A stretch of 64,000 nt of DNA from positions 2,196,001 through 2,260,000 of the forward strand of contig CP085710.1 of the NCBI GenBank assembly GCA_023823795.1, given 5' to 3'. Origin of the DNA: Bacillus sp. F19 (GTDB lineage: Bacteria; Bacillota; Bacilli; Bacillales; Bacillaceae). This document shows, piece after piece, positions 43,918 to 53,000 of this stretch. The notes beneath the pieces are model-generated. The model did not search any database. It was not told where the DNA came from and worked only from the letters and a program-made list of their open reading frames with translations. Each line of letters starts with the position of its first letter. Positions within the stretch are counted from its first letter, which is position 1. Made by a program: the position numbers and the translations under genes.

Positions 43918-44732
43918 CAATTTTAGTAACGGGAGCAACAGGAAATGTCGGTCGTCATATAGTCAACCAGCTTGTCAAGGCTGGCCATCATGTGCGTGCA
44001 CTCACGCGCAACCCGTCAAGTGCTAAGCTACCTGAAGGGGTGGAGGTAGTGTATGGTGACCTTACTGAGCCAAAGACTTTTGCGCCTGCGCTGAACGGCG
44101 TTACTGGTATACACTTGATCACCTTTAATAGTGACGGTTACACCCCACTGCAAACCGGACCCGAGATTGTTGAACTGGCTGAAAAGGCAGGGGTGCGGCG
44201 AGTCACCGTTTTATGGAATGGCGAGAAGGGACCTGTGGAGAGGGGCGTAGAAGCCAGTGACCTCGAGTGGACCTTTCTCCAGCCTGTTGAGTTTATGTCA
44301 AATGCGCTTCAATGGGCAGAGTCTATTCGCTTAGAAGGTATTGTCCGGGAGCCATTTGGTGACTCACCCAGCGCTATGATCCACGTTGCCGACATCGCTA
44401 GCGTAGCGGTAGCCGCATTAATCGGTAATGGTCACGCCGGAAAAACCTACACGCTGACTGGTCCAGAGGTACTGACAGTGTTGGATAAGGTTCGGATTCT
44501 CGGAGCAGCGATCGACAGGGATATCCAGTTTTTCGAGCTCACCGAAGATCAGGCACGCGAACGTATGCGGGAGCAGGGATCGCCAGAGGACGCCATCGAT
44601 TTCGTCTTAGGATGGTATGCCAACCCTCCAAAATCTGCGTACACAGTGGTTCCGACCGTCGAGCAGGTCACTGGTCTGCCCGCACGGACTTTTACCCAGT
44701 GGGCCGCCGAGCACGTACATCATTTCATTTAA
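43914..44732 (+). CDS. NmrA-like NAD(P)-binding protein
   Basis: 272 residues starting MTILVTGATGNVGRHIV, the GxxGxxG dinucleotide motif of atypical short-chain dehydrogenases. The mid region (EWTFLQPVEFMSN, IHVADIASVAVAAL, TYTLTGPEVLT) is that of NmrA/azoreductase-like or NAD(P)H-sensing proteins. GC content is higher than around, which hints at transfer together with the MerR gene. The ATGA overlap means co-translation; the MerR protein probably responds to a compound this enzyme reduces. Confidence 0.85.
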   Translation: MTILVTGATGNVGRHIVNQLVKAGHHVRALTRNPSSAKLPEGVEVVYGDLTEPKTFAPALNGVTGIHLITFNSDGYTPLQTGPEIVELAEKAGVRRVTVLWNGEKGPVERGVEASDLEWTFLQPVEFMSNALQWAESIRLEGIVREPFGDSPSAMIHVADIASVAVAALIGNGHAGKTYTLTGPEVLTVLDKVRILGAAIDRDIQFFELTEDQARERMREQGSPEDAIDFVLGWYANPPKSAYTVVPTVEQVTGLPARTFTQWAAEHVHHFI

Positions 44733-44777
44733 CGAACATATGTTAATTATTTATGATATATATGCATCTCAAGCTAT

Positions 44778-44833
44778 GCAATTAAAGGGCCCTATTCTGT
44801 AGCAAGAATTGTGCTCTTTCTTTATGTATTGGG
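44778..44833 (+). repeat. Member of the dispersed repeat, long form
   Basis: GCAATTAAAGGGCCCTATTC, followed by AGCAAGAATTGTGCTC and TTTATGTATTGGG. The same extended form is seen at 52275. Confidence 0.55.
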
Positions 44834-44976
44834 ACAATTTGTTGAAGAAGGAAAGGAATAAAAAGTAGGAAATAAAATTTAAATAAAAGTAGTGTAGTAT
44901 AATCAAAACACTGAAGGCATACCCTCTGCGATAGGAGAATTAATTAAAAAAGAACTATATATTGGAGGAATAATTA

Positions 44977-45753
44977 ATGAGTGAACTGAATGCTTTATTT
45001 CGTAAAAGAATCGGTATTCCAGAAAACGAGAATATTACATTTGAAACGTTGGATAACGTTCTTGAAAAAACAGCAAAAAACATCCCTTTTGAAAATTTAT
45101 GCATTATTGAAAATAAAACAAGTGATATCACTAAAGAAAACTTAATCAACAAAATACTAGTAAAAAAAGAAGGTGGTCTTTGTTATGAATTAAATTCGAT
45201 TTTCTATTTCTTCTTAATCGAAAATGGTTTTAACGCAGTCCTAGCACGCGGGGGTGTTTACGAAAATGCTACTCAAGAGTATCTAACACTTGGAAGAACT
45301 CATGTAACTATTCTTATAACTCACGAGGAACAAACATATTTAATAGATACGGGCTTTGGAGGGAATTTGCCATTAAAACCTGTTCCTTTAACTGGGGAGA
45401 CCATAACCTCTAATAATGGAGAATTTCGGATCAAAAAAGTGAATAGTGAACATGGAGACTATGTTCTTGAAATGAAGTTGAAACATAAGGATACAGCTTG
45501 GAAAATAGGATATGCCTTCGATTCCAAGAAGCCTATAAACGATGTATCGGAATTTAATGAGATCCAAACGATCATCGCTGAACATCACGAATCTCCATTT
45601 AACAAAAACCCTTTAATTACACGACTTACAACTGGAGGAAATTTAACATTAACAAATACTTCATTTACACAGTGGATTGATGGAATAGTTACAAAAGAGG
45701 AAATTGACAACGTGAGATTCAAAGAGCTATTGAAACAGCATTTTGAGATATAA
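44977..45753 (+). CDS. nat: Arylamine N-acetyltransferase
   Basis: 258 residues, family length. Catalytic triad visible: Cys69 in GGLCYELN, His109 in RTHVTI, Asp124 in IDTGFGG. Transfers acetyl from acetyl-CoA to arylamines. TGGAGG precedes the ATG. A single-gene unit between two dispersed repeat copies. Confidence 0.92.
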   Translation: MSELNALFRKRIGIPENENITFETLDNVLEKTAKNIPFENLCIIENKTSDITKENLINKILVKKEGGLCYELNSIFYFFLIENGFNAVLARGGVYENATQEYLTLGRTHVTILITHEEQTYLIDTGFGGNLPLKPVPLTGETITSNNGEFRIKKVNSEHGDYVLEMKLKHKDTAWKIGYAFDSKKPINDVSEFNEIQTIIAEHHESPFNKNPLITRLTTGGNLTLTNTSFTQWIDGIVTKEEIDNVRFKELLKQHFEI

Positions 45754-45899
45754 AACACTCAATCAAAAGAAAATGATCACAAAAATCCGTAGCTGGAACC
45801 AAATTTATAGTAAATTACTCGTGTGGTTGTGAAAAATGACGTACAACCTTATCCAATTATAGATGAAAACTCGGCTAAACATGGTTTAAAATTTTGACA

Positions 45900-45975
45900 A
45901 CTTAATAGGGCGCTATCCTGTGCAGCTTGGATATTCAAGAACGATCTTCCATTAAAGGGCGCCTTAATCGAATAA
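45900..45975 (+). repeat. Two adjacent members of the dispersed repeat
   Basis: TTAATAGGGCGCTATCCTGT (45903) and CTTCCATTAAAGGGCGCC (45946). Confidence 0.45.
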
Positions 45976-45992
45976 GTTTCACAAAAAGTAGA

Positions 45993-46020
45993 AAAAGCCT
46001 TCCGTTAGGAGGGCTTTTAT
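45993..46020. terminator. Terminator
   Basis: AAAAGCCTTCC and GGAGGGCTTTT pair with G-T help around a short loop, followed by a T. Confidence 0.55.
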
Positions 46021-46023
46021 GCT

Positions 46024-46190
46024 GTCCAATACTCAAAAGAAGGTATCCGTAAGAATCCCTTTCTTGTAAGGTTGCGGATATTTTACTACTTCAGCTTCGG
46101 TTTTAGATATATATAATCGCTGCTTTCATCAACAACGAACCGATAATAATCGGAATAAAGCTTCTTACGGTCTGATGAACGCCCCCCCCA
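46024..46190 (-). pseudogene. C-terminal remnant of a LigB-type DNA ligase
   Basis: The minus strand reads SSDRKKLYSDYYRFVVDESS, DYIYLKPKLK, two stops, then NIRNLTRKGFLRIPSFEYW. This aligns with the end of the ligase at 26603 (ADRKKLYAEYKKH, DFIYLDPKLK, YRNLAKKGYLRIPSFEKW). Only ~55 codons remain and they contain tandem stops, so it is a dead paralogue outside the island. Confidence 0.7.
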
Positions 46191-46227
46191 ATGGTTAGGT
46201 GTTTTAACGTTGGTAAAGGTTTTCTAC

Positions 46228-46428
46228 CTATTTGTAAAGGGATAGAATGTTACCTTGTTGATTTTTAGATTTTTTTAAGATAAAAAGACAAAGCAATCCA
46301 ATAGTAAGAAAGAGAAGACCGATAAAAAATGCCTTTGTTTCAATAAAAGACAATAAAAACAAGTAAAAGCTGAAAGCCAATAGAAGCCACCCAGCAACTA
46401 ATAAGATGTTCATATAGATTCCACGCAT
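46228..46428 (-). CDS. Small two-helix membrane protein
   Basis: 66 residues with membrane segments at ~6-26 and ~32-52 and a basic tail (KKSKNQQ). Either the first ATG (AAAGGTAG ahead) or the ATG five codons later may start it. Unrecognised. Confidence 0.5.
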   Translation of the reverse strand: MRGIYMNILLVAGWLLLAFSFYLFLLSFIETKAFFIGLLFLTIGLLCLFILKKSKNQQGNILSLYK

Positions 46429-46544
46429 TAGATTCTACCTTTCAAGAAGTCGTTTTTAGATTGAAAAAACCCCATGGTGGAGGGTGGCTCTGAACTGCAC
46501 CCCAATTGTTAGACACAACTAACAACTGGAGGTGTAGTTTTTTC

Positions 46545-47054
46545 ATGGGAAAGTTTTCATTTGAAGATAAAATGAAGGCAGTTCAAGACTATATTGAAGG
46601 GACTGAATCCTATAGAGACATAGGAAAGCGAATTGGTATTGATCATAAATCCATTGTAAAATGGGTAGCCCTTTATAATGAACATGGTCCAGATGGTTTA
46701 AAATTACGGTATACAAATTACTCTGCCCAATTTAAAATAGACGTACTTAATTATATGAACGACACAGGGACGTCTCTTTTAGAAACAGCTGCAATCTTTA
46801 ATATTTCAGCTCCAACAACCATTTTACGGTGGAAAAAAGTTTTAGAAGAACAAGGTATAGACGTCCTTTATTCAAAGAAACGAGGGCGTCCATCCATGAA
46901 AAAAGACATTAAGAAAAAACAACCAGTAGAAGGCTCACAAGAAGCGCTATTAGCTGAAATTGAACGTCTAAAAATGGAGAATGCCTATTTAAAAAAGTTG
47001 AATGCCTTAGTTCAAGAGGAGAGAAAATTGAAGAACGTCAAAAAGCGCAAGTAA
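46545..47054 (+). CDS. IS3 element C orfA
   Basis: 169 residues from ATG 46545 (CTGGAGGTG ahead). Two helix-turn-helix units in tandem (YRDIGKRIGIDHKSIVKWV and LLETAAIFNISAPTTILRW), then a basic linker and a leucine zipper (IERLKMENAYLKKLNAL), as in IS150-type OrfA. Confidence 0.88.
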   Translation: MGKFSFEDKMKAVQDYIEGTESYRDIGKRIGIDHKSIVKWVALYNEHGPDGLKLRYTNYSAQFKIDVLNYMNDTGTSLLETAAIFNISAPTTILRWKKVLEEQGIDVLYSKKRGRPSMKKDIKKKQPVEGSQEALLAEIERLKMENAYLKKLNALVQEERKLKNVKKRK

Positions 47055-47891
47055 TTTTTGAACTAAGGCATGAATTTAAAGTGATTCACTTAATTAAAGT
47101 AGCTAATATCGCAAGAAGCACGTATTATTACTGGGTAAAACAGCTCAATCGCCCAGACAAATATAGTGAAGTAAAGGAAGTCATTAAACAAATTTTTGAT
47201 GAGCATCAAGGCAGATATGGTTATCGTCGTATCACACTAGAATTACATAATCGAGGCTTTTTAATCAATCATAAAACAGTCTGCCGTCTAATGAATCAGT
47301 TAGGCTTAAAATGTCTAGTACGCATAAAAATATCGTTCTTATCGCGGAAAAGTTGGGAAAGTCGCACCTAATATTCTTGAACGTGATTTCAAGGCCAATA
47401 AACCGAATGAAAAGTGGGTTACGGACGTTACGGAATTCGATTTATTTGGTGAGAATCTGTATTTATCCCCTATTCTTGACCTCTTTAATGGAGAAATTAT
47501 CGCTTATAATATCGAGAAACGACCTGTATTTTCACTTGTGACAAAGATGCTAGATAAAGCCTTCCTTTGTTTAAATGAAGGAGAGACACCTATTCTCCAT
47601 TCCGATCAAGGATGGCACTATCAAATGACAAAGTATCAACACTTACTGAAAGAACATCACATTACGCAAAGTATGTCGCGTAAAGGGAATTGTTTGGATA
47701 ACGCAGTCATGGAGAATTTCTTTGGCTTATTAAAGTCTGAATTATTGTATCTCCAAGAATTTGAGAGTATGGAGCATTTTAAGAGAGAACTAGAAAAATA
47801 TATTTACTATTACAATCACAAACGAATAAAAGCAAAACTAAAAGGATTGAGCCCTGTGCAATACAGAGTTCAATCCCCGGTAGCTGCTTAA
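47027..47891 (+). pseudogene. IS3 element C orfB transposase, frameshifted
   Basis: Begins in the -1 frame overlapping orfA (EERQKAQVIFELRHEFKVIH). HTH_21 part ARSTYYYWVKQ, YGYRRITLEL. The frame breaks within an A run near 47325 (after CLVRIK), then continues with [15 protein letters not shown] (Asp), [11 protein letters not shown] (Asp), [14 protein letters not shown] (Glu) and ends [14 protein letters not shown]. One frameshift is enough to inactivate it; a sequencing error in the run cannot be excluded. Confidence 0.82.
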
Positions 47892-47943
47892 TAATATTTG
47901 TCTAACTTTTTGGGTTCACTTCACTCCACCATGGGGTTTTATT

Positions 47944-48564
47944 TTATTCCCATTCAGAACTATCTTCCATGTCATAATCGTCTGCTTTGACGGCACCGTT
48001 TGAATCGAATATATATTCTTCATCTAAAGTGGAGTCAAACTCATAATTCTCACCGATCTCGCTTAATTCATCTAATGATTCTTGTGTCTCAGCATCAAGT
48101 TCCGCAGCTTCTTGCTCATACTGATCCTGGTATTCTTCATCTAAATTATAGATAGTATCATCATTATTGCTTTCGTAGAATTGTTGACGTGCAGCTTCAT
48201 ATGTCTGTTCCAAGTCATATTTTATATTGTCAGTTTCTAATATCGGTTCATAATAATAAAATTCATGTAGCAAACTCCAGTACCAAGATCCCGATAAAAA
48301 GCTGCTGGCCAGACTATAATCCGGTGAGTGCACATAATTGCTGGAGTATTCATATGTTTTTGTTCCCATTTCCCCGGTATGAGGATTTATATTCCCTGTG
48401 GTGCTCCAGTTATTAGAGAAATTGCCGTCAGGTTTACTCCTATAATGTCCCTTCACAACCGTTCCATCTTTCTTGATGTATGGCTTAACCCATACATCAG
48501 CAGCCGCAGGGCTTACTGCAAAAAGCACAGATAACGCCATGACAAAAGCAATAAGCTTTTTCAT
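47944..48564 (-). CDS. Secreted protein with GHYRSKPDGN-type domain
   Basis: 206 residues. Signal peptide (MKKLIAFVMALSVLFAVSPA, cleavage near AAA-DVW). The first mature part (WVKPYIKKDGTVVKGHYRSK, NWSTTGNINPHTGEMGTK) is a short extracellular domain common in Bacillus proteins. The rest is strongly acidic (Glu/Asp/Tyr-rich, ~residues 110-206). Likely wall- or surface-associated. AGGAGGGG precedes the ATG. Confidence 0.75.
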   Translation of the reverse strand: MKKLIAFVMALSVLFAVSPAAADVWVKPYIKKDGTVVKGHYRSKPDGNFSNNWSTTGNINPHTGEMGTKTYEYSSNYVHSPDYSLASSFLSGSWYWSLLHEFYYYEPILETDNIKYDLEQTYEAARQQFYESNNDDTIYNLDEEYQDQYEQEAAELDAETQESLDELSEIGENYEFDSTLDEEYIFDSNGAVKADDYDMEDSSEWE

Positions 48565-48627
48565 CCGACCCCTCCTTTCAGCATATTTCTAACAAATATA
48601 TATACACCATGCTTTTCCTTAATTCCT

Positions 48628-48858
48628 TTATCGGAATTTAATTATTGTTTTTTCCAATTCATAACATCCTATAGTCACAAGTTCTCTTTCACGTTCAGGC
48701 AGTTCCTCTAATAACTTTTCCTGATACTCTACACTCATTCCCCAGCACTCTGGATGAAGATTATTATCTATTGGCTTTCCGTAAAGATCATTACCTGCAC
48801 AGATTCCCTTAAAGTTATTTTCGCAAGTTTCACAAGTATTTGGTGTAAGAGATAGCAT
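48628..48858 (-). CDS. Small Cys-containing hypothetical protein
   Basis: 76 residues with NTCETCENNFKGICAGN and HPECWGMSVEY: four Cys in a C-x2-C ... C ... C arrangement that may bind a metal. Found alone; GGGGGAAAC before the ATG. Function unknown. Confidence 0.6.
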   Translation of the reverse strand: MLSLTPNTCETCENNFKGICAGNDLYGKPIDNNLHPECWGMSVEYQEKLLEELPERERELVTIGCYELEKTIIKFR

Positions 48859-49079
48859 CCTAGTTTCCCCCTTTTTTATGTTCTGAAAATTAAAAACAGG
48901 ACTCTGTGATACAGATAAGTGGGGAAACTACCCGACTAAATAAAGTTAATTGCAACACAAATCCATTTGTGGAATAACTGGAAATATTTACTCGTTCTTC
49001 AATAAAGGTGGGCTTATCTTCTTCCTGATCTATGCAGAAGAAATGGTGCGGCAACATTCATAACCAGAATCAAAACTTC

Positions 49080-50081
49080 TTATAATGTACCGCTTGGTGT
49101 CCTTTTTCTTTTTCCAGAATAATAAACCCTTTTCTTAGTCGAAGCCTTATTTCCAGCAGAATTCCCAGTCAGCAAAAACATTTCTTTCAAAGCATCGTTA
49201 ATGAATGAAACACTAATGGCTGTCAGGACGAAAAAGGAGATGGGCACAATTGCGATCCATTGCTGTACGAATAAATAGCTTAAACTATCCCCGATCAGAC
49301 CTGACCATTCGTAGGAAAGAGTCCGGGGAGGATCTGACATTAATCCGAATGAGACAGATGTTCCTCCGAAAAACAATTTAAACACTCCCAGGTGGGCCAG
49401 CAGCATTAATACCTGTAAAAATTGCTGTCCAAATAGGAGGATCCATCTTTCATAAAGCTGAGGAACGATATGTTTCACGAAAACATGCATTTTCCTTCCT
49501 CCCAATACTTTTGATGCTTCGACAAAGGGCTCACTGTGGACCGCCCTGATTTCATTTGAAAGCTGCATGGATAATGTGGGAATCGCAAGGACAGAAAGAA
49601 TAATAACCTCAAACGCCGCTCGTTCAAAAAAAGAATGAGCAAACCCATTGACCTGCATCCACAGCACGCTAAACAAAATAAAAAAGGCAAGTAAGGTTTG
49701 TGGAACAATCGAGAAGGGCTCAACTAGAGACTGAAAGGTTTTATAAAGAAAAGGCTTTAGTGAATACGCAAAATAACTAACCACCAGAGAAAGAAGCATT
49801 CTAAGCAGAGTAATAAGCAAGGTAAGTCCGATGGTATACTTGGCCCCTTCAACCATCATATGCAAGAGGTCAAAGCCGAATCGGTCTGAGCCGAGCAGAA
49901 AGACGGTAAAGGGCGGATAAGGAGGGGCAAGTATAATCCCCCCGTCTGCATCTTTTATGTATCTGATCTGCTGTATGTTTCCTTCATTAAAGATTGAATT
50001 TCCTGCACTGAAAGTCAGTAAAGTGAATAGGAAAAGGAAACTGAACAGAAATCTTTTCTTTTTTATTAAAAATAAGAACAT
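49080..50081 (-). CDS. ABC transporter permease, DppC/OppC-like
   Basis: 333 residues with six or more membrane segments. The cytoplasmic loop EASKVLGGRKMHVFVKHIVPQ is the EAA motif that docks the ATPase. The N-terminal extracellular part (PPYPPFTVFLLGSDRFGFDLLHM) matches the conserved GTD-x-x-GRD site of peptide permeases, with Ser in place of Thr. It starts directly behind the stop of the other permease (TAAATG). No ATPase or binding-protein gene is nearby. Confidence 0.82.
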   Translation of the reverse strand: MFLFLIKKKRFLFSFLFLFTLLTFSAGNSIFNEGNIQQIRYIKDADGGIILAPPYPPFTVFLLGSDRFGFDLLHMMVEGAKYTIGLTLLITLLRMLLSLVVSYFAYSLKPFLYKTFQSLVEPFSIVPQTLLAFFILFSVLWMQVNGFAHSFFERAAFEVIILSVLAIPTLSMQLSNEIRAVHSEPFVEASKVLGGRKMHVFVKHIVPQLYERWILLFGQQFLQVLMLLAHLGVFKLFFGGTSVSFGLMSDPPRTLSYEWSGLIGDSLSYLFVQQWIAIVPISFFVLTAISVSFINDALKEMFLLTGNSAGNKASTKKRVYYSGKRKRTPSGTL

Positions 50082-50954
50082 TTACATTTTTTCCTTTCTG
50101 ATGAAGCTGCTGATCCCATCGTACGTGCGGTATAAAATGAAAAACGGAACAAACAGGACAATGCAACTGACCGAAAACACTTCGGAATTGCTGGTTGAAA
50201 AAACAAGACTTAGTAATCCGTTCAAATTGAATAAATATTCGACAACCATCAAAGTAGACAGCATTGAATAGAAAATGGTCTTGGACACTCCAAACAGGGC
50301 ATCTGTGATATTCCGAATCACATGCACGTTAAGGATATAAAAAAAAGAAAATCCCATCGATCTCGCGAGTAGGATGTACCTTTTGTCGAGTTCCTCAAGA
50401 ACGTACTGAATCAGCACTTTTGTGAGAAAAAATGAAACCGGAATGCTGATGCATAAAATGGGAAGTAGAATGGTTTGATCCTGTGAGCCGACCGTCACAA
50501 CCTGTGCAAGCTTGATTCCAGTCGATTTGTACACCGCGATCACACCAATTTGCAAAAGGACGATGATCATGACATCCGGAATGGCCTCAAACACATCAAG
50601 CGCTTTTATGACTTGTCTCAGTCTCCTTCTAAAAACCAGCAGAGCAATGTATGCATTTAACGAGGATAAGACGAAAGCGGTCGCAATTCCTGCACCCAAA
50701 ATTTTCATCGTATCCGCATATCTCGCCATGACAATCGGAAACAGCGGGACTCCTTCAAAGGTAAGCTCTTGTAACGTGTAAATTTTCATAGAAACGTCAA
50801 CGACAACTTCTAAATAGTCCAGCACATTAAAGCTCAACTTATCAAAAAGGACCGGACTCGTACCAATTAAAATGAGAACTTGAATGGCCGCCATGCATTG
50901 TAGCACGATGATAATAACTCCCTTACAAGCTGATACTATGTGTTTTTTATTCAT
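50082..50954 (-). CDS. ABC transporter permease, DppB/OppB-like
   Basis: 290 residues from ATG 50954 (CGGAGAG upstream); the frame continues 38 codons upstream without a site. Six membrane segments; the docking loop is YILLARSMGFSFFYILNVHVIRN. Shorter and more diverged than typical DppB. The two permeases form an orphan pair and need an ATPase encoded elsewhere. Confidence 0.78.
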   Translation of the reverse strand: MNKKHIVSACKGVIIIVLQCMAAIQVLILIGTSPVLFDKLSFNVLDYLEVVVDVSMKIYTLQELTFEGVPLFPIVMARYADTMKILGAGIATAFVLSSLNAYIALLVFRRRLRQVIKALDVFEAIPDVMIIVLLQIGVIAVYKSTGIKLAQVVTVGSQDQTILLPILCISIPVSFFLTKVLIQYVLEELDKRYILLARSMGFSFFYILNVHVIRNITDALFGVSKTIFYSMLSTLMVVEYLFNLNGLLSLVFSTSNSEVFSVSCIVLFVPFFILYRTYDGISSFIRKEKM

Positions 50955-51077
50955 GTAATCTCTCCGTCTTGTTATGTATTTAAATGGTTTTGAGGGCTTG
51001 GCGAATGTGGCCATTCCACGAAAAAACCCGTTGGTGTTATACCCTTCAGCTCCAACATTGAAATACATCTGATCTGA

Positions 51078-51740
51078 AAATAGGGATCAATTTCTGATCC
51101 ATCTAAGAATCCTTCCGAAGGTTCAGAGACTATCAATTATATATTCTGTATTAGTAAAAAATTCCCTTTAATTATTTCCACCTATTAACCTCCAGTATTA
51201 ATATCACATTTATCTTTTTCAGGTCATGAAGCAGTATCTTTAACAAGCAGAGAAAGATTGATTGATATTTATTTGCTTCTTAAAGGTTGCAATAGAATAC
51301 CAATACGAGATGCTACCTTATGTTAGTAGCTTTCAATAAAATCCATAAAGTACTCCATTTTATTCTCTTGTTAGGTAGGATGTATACAATAGGATTTGGC
51401 AAAAAGAATTGAAATTAGCTTGTTTTGAGATATTTGCAGGCAATATGGAATGGTTTAGAAGAGATGTTCGGAAGGTAGATATTAAGCATTAAAATTGGGG
51501 GAATTTCATTTATCATTTCAAAGTGTCGTTATTCAACAATCGGGCCATTTAATGGAATAAGGCTCCCAAATAAAACTGGATGTTTATGTTAATATTGGTG
51601 TGAGATTGTGAAAAAATGTACTTAAACTAAAGGTGCAGGTTAGTTCAAGAAGAAAATGGTAAGATACTAATCAGTGATGTTGAATCAATTGGACTTCCTC
51701 TTTACGTTATAAGAGAATAGAATAGAATATAAATAAAAAG
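51078..51740. other. Intergenic region with gene debris
   Basis: About 660 bases without an intact gene. 51537 holds a dispersed repeat copy (ATTCAACAATCGGGCC). 51640-51720 has an open frame ending LISDVESIGLPLYVIRE, which may be the end of a lost gene. Confidence 0.4.
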
Positions 51741-52148
51741 GTGATTACAATTAAAAAATTAAAAAGTATCCTATTTTTGCTTCTTGGATTCATATCTCTT
51801 GTGATTGGTGTTACAGGGACTGTGTTACCTGTTCTGCCGGGCGGTCCGTTTTACTTATTCGCTGCTTTTTGCTTTGCGAAAAGTTCCAAGTCGATTGAAA
51901 ACTGGTTCAAAAGCACCTCATTATATGAAAAATACGTTGAAGCATTCCTACAAAAAAAAGGTATGACTCGAAAAGAGAAAATCAGAATCAATTTAGTTGC
52001 CGATTTCTTTATCGTAATTTCTGTATTTTATGTGGACATCCTTTTAGTGAAAATCCTGTTAGTAGTGCTCGCCCTCTACAAACATTATTATTTCGTTAAA
52101 AAAATTAAGACAATTGACCGAAACAGTACGAAACAAAGAGCTACTTGA
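51741..52148 (+). CDS. DUF454 (YbaN-like) membrane protein
   Basis: 135 residues with the family pattern LLGFISLVIGVTGTVLPVLPGGPFYLFAAFCFAKSS near the N-terminus and two further C-terminal membrane segments. The GTG at 51741 overlaps the only ribosome binding site (AAAAAGGTGATT). A start at the ATT of 51750 would fit that site better, an unusual start codon. Function unknown. Confidence 0.82.
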   Translation: MITIKKLKSILFLLLGFISLVIGVTGTVLPVLPGGPFYLFAAFCFAKSSKSIENWFKSTSLYEKYVEAFLQKKGMTRKEKIRINLVADFFIVISVFYVDILLVKILLVVLALYKHYYFVKKIKTIDRNSTKQRAT

Positions 52149-52274
52149 AAAATTTTCTTCAAATAACGGATGCGTTTCTTCAATAATGTCTTTGAAATGT
52201 TTCTTCCACAAAACATGGGGCAATAGAGAAAGAACGTTATTAAATGTCTTTTAAGATTATCTTGAAATCGAGTC

Positions 52275-52326
52275 TTCTGTTAAAGGGCGCAATTCTGTAG
52301 TAAGAATTGTACTCGAACTTTATGTA
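52275..52326 (+). repeat. Dispersed repeat, long form (GGGCGC core)
   Basis: TTCTGTTAAAGGGCGCAATT, then CTGTAGTAAGAATTGTACTC and TTTATGTATTGGGCCA. Related copies: 5731 (minus), 41890, 43157, 44778, 45903, 45946, 51537, 52850, 53822, 56390 and 58770. All lie between genes. Those with ACAATCGGGCGCAATTGTT can fold as a hairpin. Confidence 0.65.
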
Positions 52327-52433
52327 TTGGGCCACTATGAAAAACTGTAAAAACAATACATTTGTTAAGGAACATAGTACATAAAACTAATAGCTTCCGA
52401 ACATACTAATAAAATGTTTTGGAGGTGGGTTTT

Positions 52434-52748
52434 ATGGATAAAAAAGACTTTCAAAAAATTTATAATGAATACTTACAACAAGGGGAAGACCAAGCTCAAT
52501 TGGAAGTAGTTGAGGAAGTCGATTCAGGAGTAGAACAAATTGTTGCAGTTCGTAAAAATGATGAGGATGATATTATTGCTTTTAAAACAAGTAGTGGAAG
52601 AGAATTAGATTATATTACTGCTCTTGATGAAGCAAAATCAGGGAAGTTAGCTCATGTGGACGTATTTCATAAGTATGGCAGGGATATTATACGTAGTGAA
52701 CCCGATGGTATTAAAGAAAATAACTTAGATAACTTACCTTTTTTTTAA
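52434..52748 (+). CDS. DUF3892 domain protein
   Basis: 104 residues from ATG 52434 (TTGGAGGTGG ahead; an upstream in-frame codon lies inside that site). The domain core is IVAVRKNDEDDIIAFKTSSG, YITALDEAKSGKLAHVDVF, and the ending IIRSEPDGIKENNLDNLPFF, typical of DUF3892. Small soluble protein of unknown role. Confidence 0.8.
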   Translation: MDKKDFQKIYNEYLQQGEDQAQLEVVEEVDSGVEQIVAVRKNDEDDIIAFKTSSGRELDYITALDEAKSGKLAHVDVFHKYGRDIIRSEPDGIKENNLDNLPFF

Positions 52749-52849
52749 ACGGGTAAACCTCAAGAAGAGAATGTTAATTTGGATATTCTCTTCTTTACTT
52801 TACTAATTTACTGTGAACTTCGTAAACTTGCTGTAAGAAAACCATCAGT

Positions 52850-52900
52850 TATTCAATTATAGGGCGCTTATCTGTAGTAATAAGGTAAGTGTTCTTTTTA
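52850..52900 (+). repeat. Member of the dispersed repeat
   Basis: ATTCAATTATAGGGCGCTTA followed by TCTGTAGTAATAAGG. Confidence 0.4.
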
Positions 52901-53000
52901 ATGGAATAAAAGATTGAGTTAATCACCTAATTTTGAAATAATTGGTATTAAGCAATCTAGACCGGATTGTTGAATAAGTAATACTTCAAGGAGGTATTTG

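Larger units (their letters stand above)
46491..47923 (+). mobile_element. IS3-family element C, inserted in a terminator
   Basis: Ends TGAACTGCACCCCAATTGTT and, inverted, TGAAGTGAACCCAAAAAGTT; 20 of 25 end bases agree. Target duplication CTC (46488-46490, 47924-47926). 1433 bases, IS3/IS150 type. Its orfB is frameshifted, so it is probably inactive. Confidence 0.88.
46470..47940. terminator. Terminator hairpin split by an insertion sequence
   Basis: AAAACCCCATGGTGGAG (ending near 46482) and CTCCACCATGGGGTTTT (47924-47940) are perfect inverted arms now 1.4 kb apart. Removing the insertion and one CTC copy restores a 17-base stem with a 5-base loop between the genes at 46228 and 47944. Confidence 0.8.
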
